DNA from: Bedellia somnulentella
Lineage: Eukaryota > Arthropoda > Insecta > Lepidoptera > Bedelliidae
NCBI GenBank assembly: GCA_963576735.1
Contig: OY755182.1
Coordinates: 806,001-870,000 of the forward strand
Reading direction: 5' to 3'
DNA length: 64,000 bases
Shown here piece by piece: positions 56,045 to 64,000 of this stretch (its first letter is position 1; every line of letters starts with the position of its first letter). The position numbers and the translations under genes are program-made. The notes under the pieces are model-generated. The model was given only the letters and a program-made list of their open reading frames with translations, had not been told where the DNA came from and did no database searches.

Positions 56045-59000
56045 TCAGGGAGTCAGGTTCAAGAACCGACGGACGATCCGAGCCGTATCGAGCAGCACCG
56101 CTTTCTGCATTTGTGCTGGAACCGACACGCCACAGAAATCCAACCGCCTCAAGTTGGTCGCGAGGCTGGTTGGAATTAACCCGTTCGCGGACAAAACAAT
56201 TGGGATTATTTCTGTCGAAGTCACACCCCACATGTCGGTGATCTCGTGAGCCAGATCGAGATATTTCCGACGCTTCTCGGTGTCGGCTTTCACGAGACCC
56301 TCGTCATGAGGGATAGTGACATCCACTAGAAATACCCTCGACTGCGACCGATCCCATACCACGATATCAGGCTTATTCGCTAGAATAGTCCTGTCCGTGA
56401 TAACGGATCGGTCCCAATAGATTTTGGCACGGTCGTTTTCTAAGATTGGCTCCGGCAGATACTTGTAATACGGCAGCCTCTGTTGCAAGAGTCCGTATTT
56501 CAGAGCGAGCTCCTGATGCAGGATTTTGGCTCCTTGGTTGTGTCTGTGCAAGTACTCAGTGTTAGCAAGAGCCGAACAACCGGAAATAACATGCCTAAGT
56601 GACTCTCCGGGACGGCCACATGCTCGACAGATGTCTGTGGTACCGTCCTTTAGGATGTATTTCCGATAGTTCCGCGTCTTGATAACCTGGTCTTGTATTG
56701 CACAGACAAAACCTTCGGTTTCCCCAAAGAGGTCCCCGAAACGCAGCCAATGCAGGGAGGCTTTACGGTCCACGAAAGGTTCGTGAAGTACCTTGTAAAA
56801 CCTCCCGTGCAGCTCCTTCTCTTTCCATACGGACTCCCGATCAGAGGTGCTAAGTACCTCCGGGGTTCGCCAATCCTGTGAGGCCAACGATAAGGGAGTC
56901 AGTCCTTTATCACTAGCGACCACCTCTTCCCGAATACTATCATCCGTCATCGTCAAAAAATAGTTTCTGAGGTTGCATACCTCGCGGTTGTGCATGGTTT
57001 TGGCACTCAAGAGGCCTCGACCACCACACTTCCGCGGGATATACAATCTCATAACCGACGACCTCGGATGATGCATTCGATGAGAGGTCATCATCGTGCG
57101 GACTCGTCTGTCCAGAGCGTCGAGTTCGGTCTGAGTCCATCTGAGCACGCCAAATGTGTACATCAGTACAGGCATGACCCAGGAGTTAATGGCTCGGATC
57201 TTATTAACGCCTGACAAGTAGCTATTAAGCACACTTTTCAGGCGTTCATAAAACTCCTCGCAAACACCCTGTTTCACGTCTGCCACCTTCACACCGATGG
57301 TTTGTGACATGCCCAGATACCGGTATGTTTCAGCCTCGGAGAGTGCCCTCAAATGATTGGTGCCGACATCGACACCATCAGAGTGCACGACATGCCCCTT
57401 CTCAACATGAATGACCGCACACTTATCGACCCCGAGCTCCATCTTGACGGAACCACTGAAATCGTTAGTGATCGTCAGTAGCTCCGCCAATCTGTCAGCC
57501 GTGGGGGCATAAAGCTTCAGGTCATCCATGTAAAGGAGATGAGGCAAGCGTGGTCCGCCTCTCCGAAACTGAAAGCCTGTCCCCGAATTCTCCAAGAGTG
57601 TACTTAGAGGATTCAGGGCCAAGCAAAACCAAACTGGACTCAGGCAATCGCCCTGGAAAATCCCTCGCCTTATATCAATTTGGTCATCCGCGTCCGTCAT
57701 CCGCTGACCGTCTAAACTCAGGATCGTTCTCCAGCACCCCATACACTGCCCGAGGAAGTGTCGAACTGTACTATCAATTTTGTACAGCTCGAGGACCCTC
57801 ATGAGCCATGTATGAGGTACCGAATCGAACGCCTTCCTGTAGTCTATCCAGCCAGCGGAGAAGTTCCGACGGTTGCGTTTGACCAGTTGGCCTACGACCG
57901 CGTCGATGAGGAGCAGCTCCTTGCTACCGCGACTACCGCCCCTACATCCGTTCTGAGCTCCAGAGATCACATTGTTATCAACAATGTGTTGAGTAATCTT
58001 GGAGCTCAGAACGGATGTCAAGGTCTTGTAAATTGTACAAAGACAAGTAATGGGGCGGTATTGTGATGGATCCGCGGTAGCATCGCTCTTTGGAGCTAAA
58101 TGAGTGACCCCAGCAGTTAAGAAGTTCGGGAGCGTCCCACTCTCGAGGGCGCTTTGGAACTGACGGGCGAGAGTAGCGTGACAGCGCGTGAACCCCTTCA
58201 ACCAGTAATGGTGCAATCCGTCCGGCCCAGGACTTTTCCAGTTCGGAGCCTTACGGATCGCAGCCACCACATCCTCCTCGGATATGTTGACGGGGTTCAT
58301 GGGCGCTATGGGCTCGCACGCTCCCTCGACCGCCTCGAACCATCGGCCCTCTTCGTGATCAACAGGCAGCGACCAAAGCCCACGCCAAAAGGCTACTACA
58401 TCGGCTTTTTCCGGTCGCTGACCTGTCGTAACCACGTCGGGACGCTCCAAAGTTCTGTAGAACTTCTTCTGGTCACTCATGAAGAGACGATTCTGTTGGT
58501 ACCTCTTTACCCTTTCAGAATATCGCCTAATTCGCTTACCCCAAGCAGCGATCTTCTGCTTCAGATCATCGATGCGCTCCACCAGTCTACAGGCAAACTC
58601 CGGTGAGTTGTCAAAGACATTCTCACCAGGGAATGCCTCCCTGACGAAGCGCACCACCCTCGGCCTATTGTTGCCTGATCTGAAGCTGGTCAGTTTGCCG
58701 ATGAGGACCCTGGCCCTTGTGATACGGCTTTCAATCCGCCTCATCCAGGCTGGTCTAGTTCTAGTCCTGGGACTAGTACTGCCAGCCTGGCGGGAGCCAC
58801 CAGCTCTTGTTGGCGGCATCCTGACGCCGACAAATTGACAAACTGTCATTGCGGCGCCAAAGAGAATTGAATCCGTATCCCAAAGGTCCATGCTGCTCTC
58901 TAAAAATGAGGGCAGCATGTTATTGACGGCCTCAACGACATCCCGAACCTTGATGCTGAGAGGAACTCGGGGCAGCCTTGGCCTCCTTTCGAGAGGCACT

Positions 59001-59647
59001 TCGCGATATTCCAGGATCGTCTCTTCGAGTGCGCTCCTCACCATATCCAAATCCAGGGAGACTGTTCCCCAATCGCTTTCCGCACCACCCGCATCCGGCA
59101 GGTTAACGATCGGCTCCCTCCGAACTTCCCGCTCAGGGACAGGAGGGAGAACCTGCAAGGGTGGCTCTTCGTCCAGCGGAGGAACAGCCTCGCGTCGCAA
59201 TTGTTCGAGTTCGGTAGTGCTAAAAAGTTCTGAGCGTTGTATGTACCGAACTCGGTCCGCCAGGTTTTGTTCTGTGACGGTCAAATTGGGCTCCAGCCGC
59301 AGAAATTCGCGGTACATTGCTGCCCGATAACCCGTCCGTCCAGTTCTTGAACCCGAGGCCCTAAGATAGGCCCGCATGGCATTCCTATTCATATCGACCG
59401 TCCATGCCATGCGGCGCCTTGTTCCACCAGCGGCGGGCACCGATTGCTGGGACTGAGTTGCCTCAGTCCCAACCGATGCCAAGCCATCTGGTGGCTGAGG
59501 TGATCGCGCAGACCGACCAGGTGGTCGTGCCGATCTGCTGCGGCTGGGGGACCGCATGCTGCCACGTCCAGCCCCAGCTCCAGACGCGCCCCAGCGATAG
59601 CCCCTGGGGAGCGGCCCTATACGCTCATCGTTTCTCTCACCTGCCAT
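56045..59647 (-). CDS. R4/Dong-like LINE polyprotein (RT plus RLE)
   Basis: A single 1200-residue protein that would nick DNA and reverse-transcribe its own RNA. Residues 1-75 are Ser/Arg/Pro-rich and basic. Residues 79-155 hold a conserved-looking block (MAWTVDMNRNAMRAYL). The RT spans about 465-830: KSPGPDGLHHYWLKGF (471-486), YRPITCLCTIYKTL (530-543), D602 in IDYRKAFD, GIFQGDCLSP (662-671) and catalytic YMDD at 706-709. A zinc knuckle follows (C1007, C1010, H1019, C1024), then the restriction-like endonuclease with PD at 1093-1094 and D1109 in LVDV. This order, YMDDLKLYA and the single ORF are why I place it with R4/Dong rather than with APE-type LINEs. All key residues are present. The ATG at 59647 is the first in frame after the leader. 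Confidence 0.92.
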   Translation of the reverse strand: MAGERNDERIGPLPRGYRWGASGAGAGRGSMRSPSRSRSARPPGRSARSPQPPDGLASVGTEATQSQQSVPAAGGTRRRMAWTVDMNRNAMRAYLRASGSRTGRTGYRAAMYREFLRLEPNLTVTEQNLADRVRYIQRSELFSTTELEQLRREAVPPLDEEPPLQVLPPVPEREVRREPIVNLPDAGGAESDWGTVSLDLDMVRSALEETILEYREVPLERRPRLPRVPLSIKVRDVVEAVNNMLPSFLESSMDLWDTDSILFGAAMTVCQFVGVRMPPTRAGGSRQAGSTSPRTRTRPAWMRRIESRITRARVLIGKLTSFRSGNNRPRVVRFVREAFPGENVFDNSPEFACRLVERIDDLKQKIAAWGKRIRRYSERVKRYQQNRLFMSDQKKFYRTLERPDVVTTGQRPEKADVVAFWRGLWSLPVDHEEGRWFEAVEGACEPIAPMNPVNISEEDVVAAIRKAPNWKSPGPDGLHHYWLKGFTRCHATLARQFQSALESGTLPNFLTAGVTHLAPKSDATADPSQYRPITCLCTIYKTLTSVLSSKITQHIVDNNVISGAQNGCRGGSRGSKELLLIDAVVGQLVKRNRRNFSAGWIDYRKAFDSVPHTWLMRVLELYKIDSTVRHFLGQCMGCWRTILSLDGQRMTDADDQIDIRRGIFQGDCLSPVWFCLALNPLSTLLENSGTGFQFRRGGPRLPHLLYMDDLKLYAPTADRLAELLTITNDFSGSVKMELGVDKCAVIHVEKGHVVHSDGVDVGTNHLRALSEAETYRYLGMSQTIGVKVADVKQGVCEEFYERLKSVLNSYLSGVNKIRAINSWVMPVLMYTFGVLRWTQTELDALDRRVRTMMTSHRMHHPRSSVMRLYIPRKCGGRGLLSAKTMHNREVCNLRNYFLTMTDDSIREEVVASDKGLTPLSLASQDWRTPEVLSTSDRESVWKEKELHGRFYKVLHEPFVDRKASLHWLRFGDLFGETEGFVCAIQDQVIKTRNYRKYILKDGTTDICRACGRPGESLRHVISGCSALANTEYLHRHNQGAKILHQELALKYGLLQQRLPYYKYLPEPILENDRAKIYWDRSVITDRTILANKPDIVVWDRSQSRVFLVDVTIPHDEGLVKADTEKRRKYLDLAHEITDMWGVTSTEIIPIVLSANGLIPTSLATNLRRLDFCGVSVPAQMQKAVLLDTARIVRRFLNLTP
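57944..58018. repeat. Nested inverted repeats inside the RT coding region
   Basis: Outer arms 57944-57962 and 58000-58018 are a perfect 19-bp match (ACATCCGTTCTGAGCTCCA). Inside, CACATTGTT and AACAATGTG form a second perfect 9-bp stem with a 3-nt loop. It falls at protein residues about 544-568. Confidence 0.95.
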
Positions 59648-59668
59648 TTTACGATGAGCGAAGATTCA

Positions 59669-59695
59669 CCCGGGGTTTCACTCACTTGCCCCGGG
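59669..59695 (-). promoter_or_regulatory. GC hairpin just upstream of the ORF
   Basis: CCCGGGG at 59669-59675 pairs with CCCCGGG at 59689-59695, 22 bp before the start codon. A second stem, TGGAATGGCA with TGCCATTCCA (59783-59792, 59813-59822), lies further up the leader. Confidence 0.65.
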
Positions 59696-60159
59696 GAGAC
59701 CGTTATTGCTCTATTTTGCGCTGAGACCAGTTTGTAGACACGGTCAACACCTACAAACTCAAGCGCTGACTATTTGCATTGCTGGAATGGCAAGCTGGTA
59801 AACATGTCATCCTGCCATTCCAACAATGGGCGGTGGGGTCGTCACATCCCTACGCCTTTATAATTAATATTTATTTTATTATTAATAAAATGAAATGAAA
59901 TATGTTTGTTGGCGCGGTAACAGACTCGGCGCATATATTTACAAAGAACATGTTAACAGATATATAATTTCAAATAAGATTAATATTTTCTTAATATATG
60001 TGTTTTTAAAAAATGATTGCCTACTGAAAAGTAATTGCCGCATACCTACTCGACCACCATTATCGTAATCAGACAGCTCTCTTGCTGCAAAAGAAATTCT
60101 CGTCCTACCTGCAAGTACCTATGTAGCAACTACGGTAATCTCTAGCGTGAACATAGTTT

Positions 60160-60765
60160 GTAGTGCCGACTCAGAATAGCACTAACTACCCCATTTCTTA
60201 CCATGAGTGTTCCTCGGAAACGACTTAGGGTATTACATAACATAACATAAACGTTCACGCTGAATATCCCCGAAGGGGATGGCAGAGGTACTAATACTTC
60301 TGAACATCACGTGACTTTGTCACCTGGTGTTCAGAGTACCCACGTTTAGCATGGACAGTGTATTCACGTGATAGGGGGCAGGCCTATCGCCGTTTTGTAC
60401 GAATACACTGTCACATGACTAAGTACAACTCAGTCATGTGGGTTTCCTCACGATGTTTTCCCTCACCGTTAACAACCATGATAAATTAACCACACATATG
60501 TCTTTAGAAAAGACAAATTGGTGTAGGCCCGACCCGGGATTTGAACATTAGTCGCTTAGACGTTAACCGGGTTTCTACCCATTGAGCTATCACGTTGCAC
60601 TTAGGGTATTGAGGCTTTTTAAATGATTGTTAGGTTGCGTTCGGAGACTCATCACCAAGGATATTTAATTTACAATCTTTTCCCCACGCAACTTCCAATT
60701 GTGGCCGAGTAATTTCAAATTCTGAACCTCTAGCTACCCCTTTTAGGGATTAATAGCCGTGAGTA
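60160..60765 (+). repeat. SINE A split by SINE B
   Basis: Left 60160-60234 (GTAGTGCCGACTCAGAATAG), right 60599-60765 (CTTAGGGTATTGAGGC ... AATAGCCGTGAG). Confidence 0.82.
60235..60598 (-). repeat. SINE B nested in SINE A, 12-bp TSD
   Basis: ACTTAGGGTATT at 60223-60234 and 60599-60610. 364 bp, full length. Confidence 0.92.
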
Positions 60766-60899
60766 AAGTTCAGTTGAGCTTCATATATATGGAATACCTA
60801 TCTCTGCTCCTTTTTGTTGACCCACGCATCTTCTTTTACGTGGCATAAGGCTTACTAATGTATTAAAATATAGGTAACTTAATTTTAGTTTTAAGTTGG

Positions 60900-62136
60900 C
60901 AATTCGGTATGCAAAGTTTTACTAAAGTGATGGTGATTACAAAACCATTTCGAGATATTATGTTATTAAACAATATTTTCTTGGAATTAAATCAAATAAA
61001 GCTAAGATGATTGTTATTTTCTGAAAAAACTGTAACCGTGTTTGACCTTCAATGTCATTTCAAAGACATTCTTTTTTGCAGTTTATTAATAAAATATCGA
61101 AAATCATAGGTTCATTAATTACTAAATTGTAATAATATCATTTGAAATCACATATTCGTGTTTTTTTTTGCAATCAGCAACCTTTTTATTAAACACTAGC
61201 TGACCCCACAGACTTCGTACTGTCAAAAGTGTAGACTTTCACGTCGTCAAACTGAAATATTTAACTGACCTGTTGAGGGTCTCTGTCATGGGATGAGAAA
61301 AAAGATGTTTTTCATAGTGTCCTCACAATTTTTTCACTTTATAAATTTTAAGTTTATAAGTATAGTAGTTTCGGCTGAGCATTGATTCTTAGTCAGTTAG
61401 TCTGTTTCACTATTTTTTAAGAAAATTTATTGATCTCTTAATTTTCCTGGGATAAAAAGTGTCTTCTAAGATGTTTATTTAAATTAAGCGATGTCAAGGT
61501 CAATTTTGTTCTCAATTAAATACTCTCAATCAACAACATATTTATTTGGATAAAGATTAATATGATGTTGATAAAACATTATGGCAATTATGCATTAAAT
61601 TCGACCAAATTTATTTACCATAAAAATGGTTATAGTAAGTGAAACTTAAAAGTTAGGCATATACAGTTGCGGGCATTTTTTTAGATAATATAAAGAGAAA
61701 TAATTCTTTAATACATTTTTTTGGGAAGTAGTATGAATAATTATCCCCGTTATTGCAACATTATTCGCTGATAGTTTGCTCCTGTTGGTCGCAGCGTGAT
61801 GATATATAGCCTAAAACCTTCCTCAATAGTTGGACTATCCAACACAAAAATAATTTTTCAATTTGATTGGGTAGTTCCTGAGATCCTAGCGTTCAAACAA
61901 ACAAACTCTTCAGCTTTATAATATTAGTATAGATTTCCCTTTATTTGCATGTCACTACGTGATTCTTTCGATCGATGACGTCATTGAGAACAAAAGTTGA
62001 ACAATATTTAAAAAATCATAACTTTACAATTATTCATTTTAAATGAAAAATATTCAAATTAGTCTTTTATTTTCGTGTTTGCTATTGAATAAAAACATTT
62101 AATAAATACGGAAAAAAAACTTTGCATACCGAATTG
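60900..62136. mobile_element. MITE (CAATTCGG family) split by Helitron
   Basis: Same element as 4632-5116, with identical terminal repeats. Helitron family 2 is inserted at 61195/61934. Confidence 0.85.
61196..61933 (-). mobile_element. Non-autonomous Helitron, family 2
   Basis: 738 bp; the minus strand starts TCTATACTAATATTATAAAG and ends CTGTGGGGTCAGCTAG. It lies between A61195 and T61934. The empty site is A4929/T4930 in the sister MITE. No target duplication, no coding. Confidence 0.92.
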
Positions 62137-62480
62137 CGATAGCTCAGTGTGTAGAACACTGCTTTATGTGCAGACGTTAAGGTTACAAAACCCAGGTCGA
62201 GTCTTACATCAATTTGTCTTTTCTAAAGACATATGTGTGGTTAATTTATCATGGATGTTAAAGGTGAGGAAAAACTTTGTTAAGAAATTCACATGGCTCA
62301 GTTGCACTTAGTCATGTGACAGTGTTTTCGTACAAAACGGTGATAAGCCTGCCCCCTATCACGTGAGTACATGCAAAACGTGGGTACTCTGAACACCAGG
62401 TGACAATGTGATGTTTAGAAGTACCCTTGGCAGCCCCTTCGTGGATATTAGACGTGAACATTCGCGTTGAGTTGAGTTTA
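62137..62480 (+). repeat. SINE B, diverged
   Basis: CGATAGCTCAGTGTGTAG directly after the MITE end, to ATTAGACGTGAACATTCG. The tail is decayed (GTTGAGTTGAGTT). Confidence 0.78.
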
Positions 62481-62865
62481 TTATTAAGAGTACGGTAGCA
62501 AGCGAACGTATATTATGTATGTATGTGGGTAGTTTAAAATAAAACAATTTATACTTTTTGATACACATTCTATTCTTACATTATTTTTACGTATTTACAA
62601 ACAGCTGGTAAAAAAGATCTCACTTTCACTTTAATATTAAATAATAATTTATTTTACTACCTTTAATTAAAGCAATATCACTAACATTCTTACTAAATAA
62701 CAGTAATCCTATGTTTTCTTTGATTCAAAGTACTAAAAAATACAGTTCTACAAAACATACAAATCATAAAAAGTCAAACGAAGGGCTGCTAAAACGTTTA
62801 TCACAGGATGACATAAAATAATAATTATTGTGCTAATAGTCTAAATTCAAATACTGGACAGTAGC
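62481..62865. other. Anonymous AT-rich DNA
   Basis: No open frame or recognised repeat. Confidence 0.6.
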
Positions 62866-62869
62866 TGTC

Positions 62870-63040
62870 TAGTGTCGGCTTAAAATGGTACTAATCTTAA
62901 GATTTTTGAGCTATGTGGCTGAAGACTTATTAATAGCCATCGTTTACTTTGCTATTTGTTCGCCACAAAAGTTTCAAGAGTGGCTGAGGAATTTCAAATT
63001 ATAGACCTCTGTCTAACCTTTATTGGGATTTACAGTCGTG
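62870..63040 (+). repeat. SINE A, decayed
   Basis: TAGTGTCGGCTTAAAATGG, AGAGTGGCTGAGGAATTTC and TTTACAGTCGTGAG in order. Confidence 0.65.
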
Positions 63041-63054
63041 AGTGATTGAATTTT

Positions 63055-63174
63055 ATCTATACTTATAATAAATCTGTAGAGAGGTCAATTCTGTACATGA
63101 AATATATTTTCAAAATAACTATCACGTGATGATTAGGGATCGATACTGATGCCAAAAATGCAATCAGTAAAATT

Positions 63175-63232
<58 letters not shown>

Positions 63233-64000
63233 GGTTTGTATGTTCCTTATGGAAACAAAAACTACTCGACGGATTCTAACGAAACTTGGTACAATTATTC
63301 TTCATACTCCTGCGCAGGTTTTTGTATACTTTCCAGCAGAGTAGTAAAGGGGAATTTTGGGAAAACGGGAGAAGTTACTCCATTTTTTAAGCTTCCGTCA
63401 CGTGTGCAGCCTTAATGGTTAAACTTACATAGAAATCATGTATGACGGAAAAATTCTGCATAAAATAATCTAAAAAAAAATCCTTAACAGCTTATGTCTA
63501 TCTTTTACGGTTGACTCATAATAACACGTGTAATTCCTGATAGCTTAGCAGTTCGGAACATTCTGATTATATTTGTTTACTCTTACGTTTGTAAACCTCT
63601 CACTCATCCCTAATCTAAAAAAGGTAACATTATTACCTATTCAATAAAAAAGGAATCATAGAAATCGGTAGACAAACACCGAAATTATACATAAAATAAT
63701 CCAGCGCGACCGTGACCAAAACCAAATCTTTACTAATTTATATATAACATACTAGATGGCGCCAGTAGTTGCATCCTACATCACGTAATGATTTAATTTT
63801 CAGATTGTTATAAATACTTCATAGCGTTTTATTACAAAATTTGCTATTAAACGGAAATACTGAACCGTTCATACTGAATCGTTTAGGGAGTGCTATAAAT
63901 TAAATAAATTGAAAACATTGCGCTGAATTTCACAATGCTTAAGCAGGGACTAACGAAAGAAACCTCAGATATTTAAAAAAACAACGCTACCCGTGCGAAG
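63055..64000 (+). mobile_element. Helitron family 1, opposite orientation, cut by window end
   Basis: Plus-strand copy starting TCTATACTTATAATAAATC after A; the sequence stops at CTACCCGTGCGAAG, about 18 bp short of the CTAG end. It contains (TGTC)14 at 63177-63232. Confidence 0.9.

Larger units (their letters stand above)
55943..59866 (-). mobile_element. Complete R4/Dong-like LINE, 11-bp TSD
   Basis: 3,924 bp between ATATTTATTTT at 55932-55942 and 59867-59877; copy 1 has the single target at 23258-23268. It comprises a 5' leader (59866-59648), one 1200-codon ORF, and a 102-bp 3' UTR ending GTGATGCC. The target is a TAA/TTA-rich tract, reminiscent of the TAA preference of Bombyx Dong. No stop or frameshift is present, so it may be a source copy. 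Confidence 0.92.

Noticed and set aside
57944..58018. Transposon insertion inside the RT gene
   Set aside because: The reading frame and RT motifs continue through the inverted repeat without extra length; no target duplication.
58154..59330. Plus-strand frames of 100-150 codons opposite the R4-like ORF
   Set aside because: They are complements of a long GC-rich coding frame with intact domains on the minus strand.
63149..63415. 88-codon protein with LSVCLSVC repeats
   Set aside because: It is a translation of the TGTC microsatellite and Helitron flank, as is 813-1001.

Overview
The window looks like gene-free, transposon-packed DNA from a moth or butterfly (Lepidoptera). Three things point there. 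The tRNA-derived SINEs carry the block GGAAAACATCGTGAGGAAAC, which I know from lepidopteran SINEs. The mobile-element set fits: A/T-inserting Helitrons, a Helentron, mariner, a CR1-type LINE, an R4/Dong-type LINE, Ty3/gypsy-like LTR elements and SINEs with (ATGT)n or (TTATG)n tails. There is no operon-like coding. I found no convincing host gene, no functional rRNA or tRNA gene and no CRISPR array. The few long open frames belong to retroelements.

The main structural fact is a long direct duplication. Positions 1 to about 23,275 (copy 1) reappear in the same order and orientation at about 40,447 to 55,942 (copy 2), close to identical over shared stretches. They differ mainly by whole-element insertions. 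Private to copy 1: a Helitron (189-1185), a solo LTR (1666-1925), a Helentron (about 2171-4344), SINE A copies (6282-6524, 16448-16702), an LTR retrotransposon (7428-9901), a SINE B (12594-12975), a 5'-truncated CR1 LINE (13821-16160), a mariner (17987-19218), a hairpin-bearing MITE (22334-23109) and a Helitron cut by the 200-N gap (23277-24165). Private to copy 2: SINE B at 41766 and 49574, SINE A at 43560, 48551 and 54953, a second solo LTR holding a MITE (42737-43383), 138-bp fold-back elements (42481, 44711), a TTA-flanked MITE (46622-46796), tRNA-like SINEs (49978, 51246) and a complete R4/Dong-like LINE (55943-59866). Each copy supplies the empty site for the other, so many element ends and target duplications can be read directly. 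Copies 1 and 2 may be a true segmental duplication or two haplotypes joined in one scaffold. The round 200-N gap makes the second a serious possibility.

Between the copies (24,366-40,350) lies unduplicated DNA with about a dozen SINE A copies, LINE tails, an RTE-like LINE fragment, a 578-bp element with long terminal inverted repeats and some anonymous AT-rich DNA. Right of copy 2 are the R4-like element, a SINE B nested in a SINE A, a TIR element split by a second Helitron family, and the mirror-oriented start of the first Helitron family running off the window end.

The best candidates for new biology are: (1) the intact 1200-codon R4/Dong-like element with strong inverted repeats in its 3' UTR, 5' leader and RT coding region; (2) a non-autonomous LTR retrotransposon with LTRs I read as identical, whose only ORF joins Gag to the last part of integrase; (3) a 3' tail motif shared by SINE A, SINE B and a LINE, suggesting one reverse transcriptase mobilises all three; (4) a tRNA-like SINE that exists in straight and self-inverted forms.
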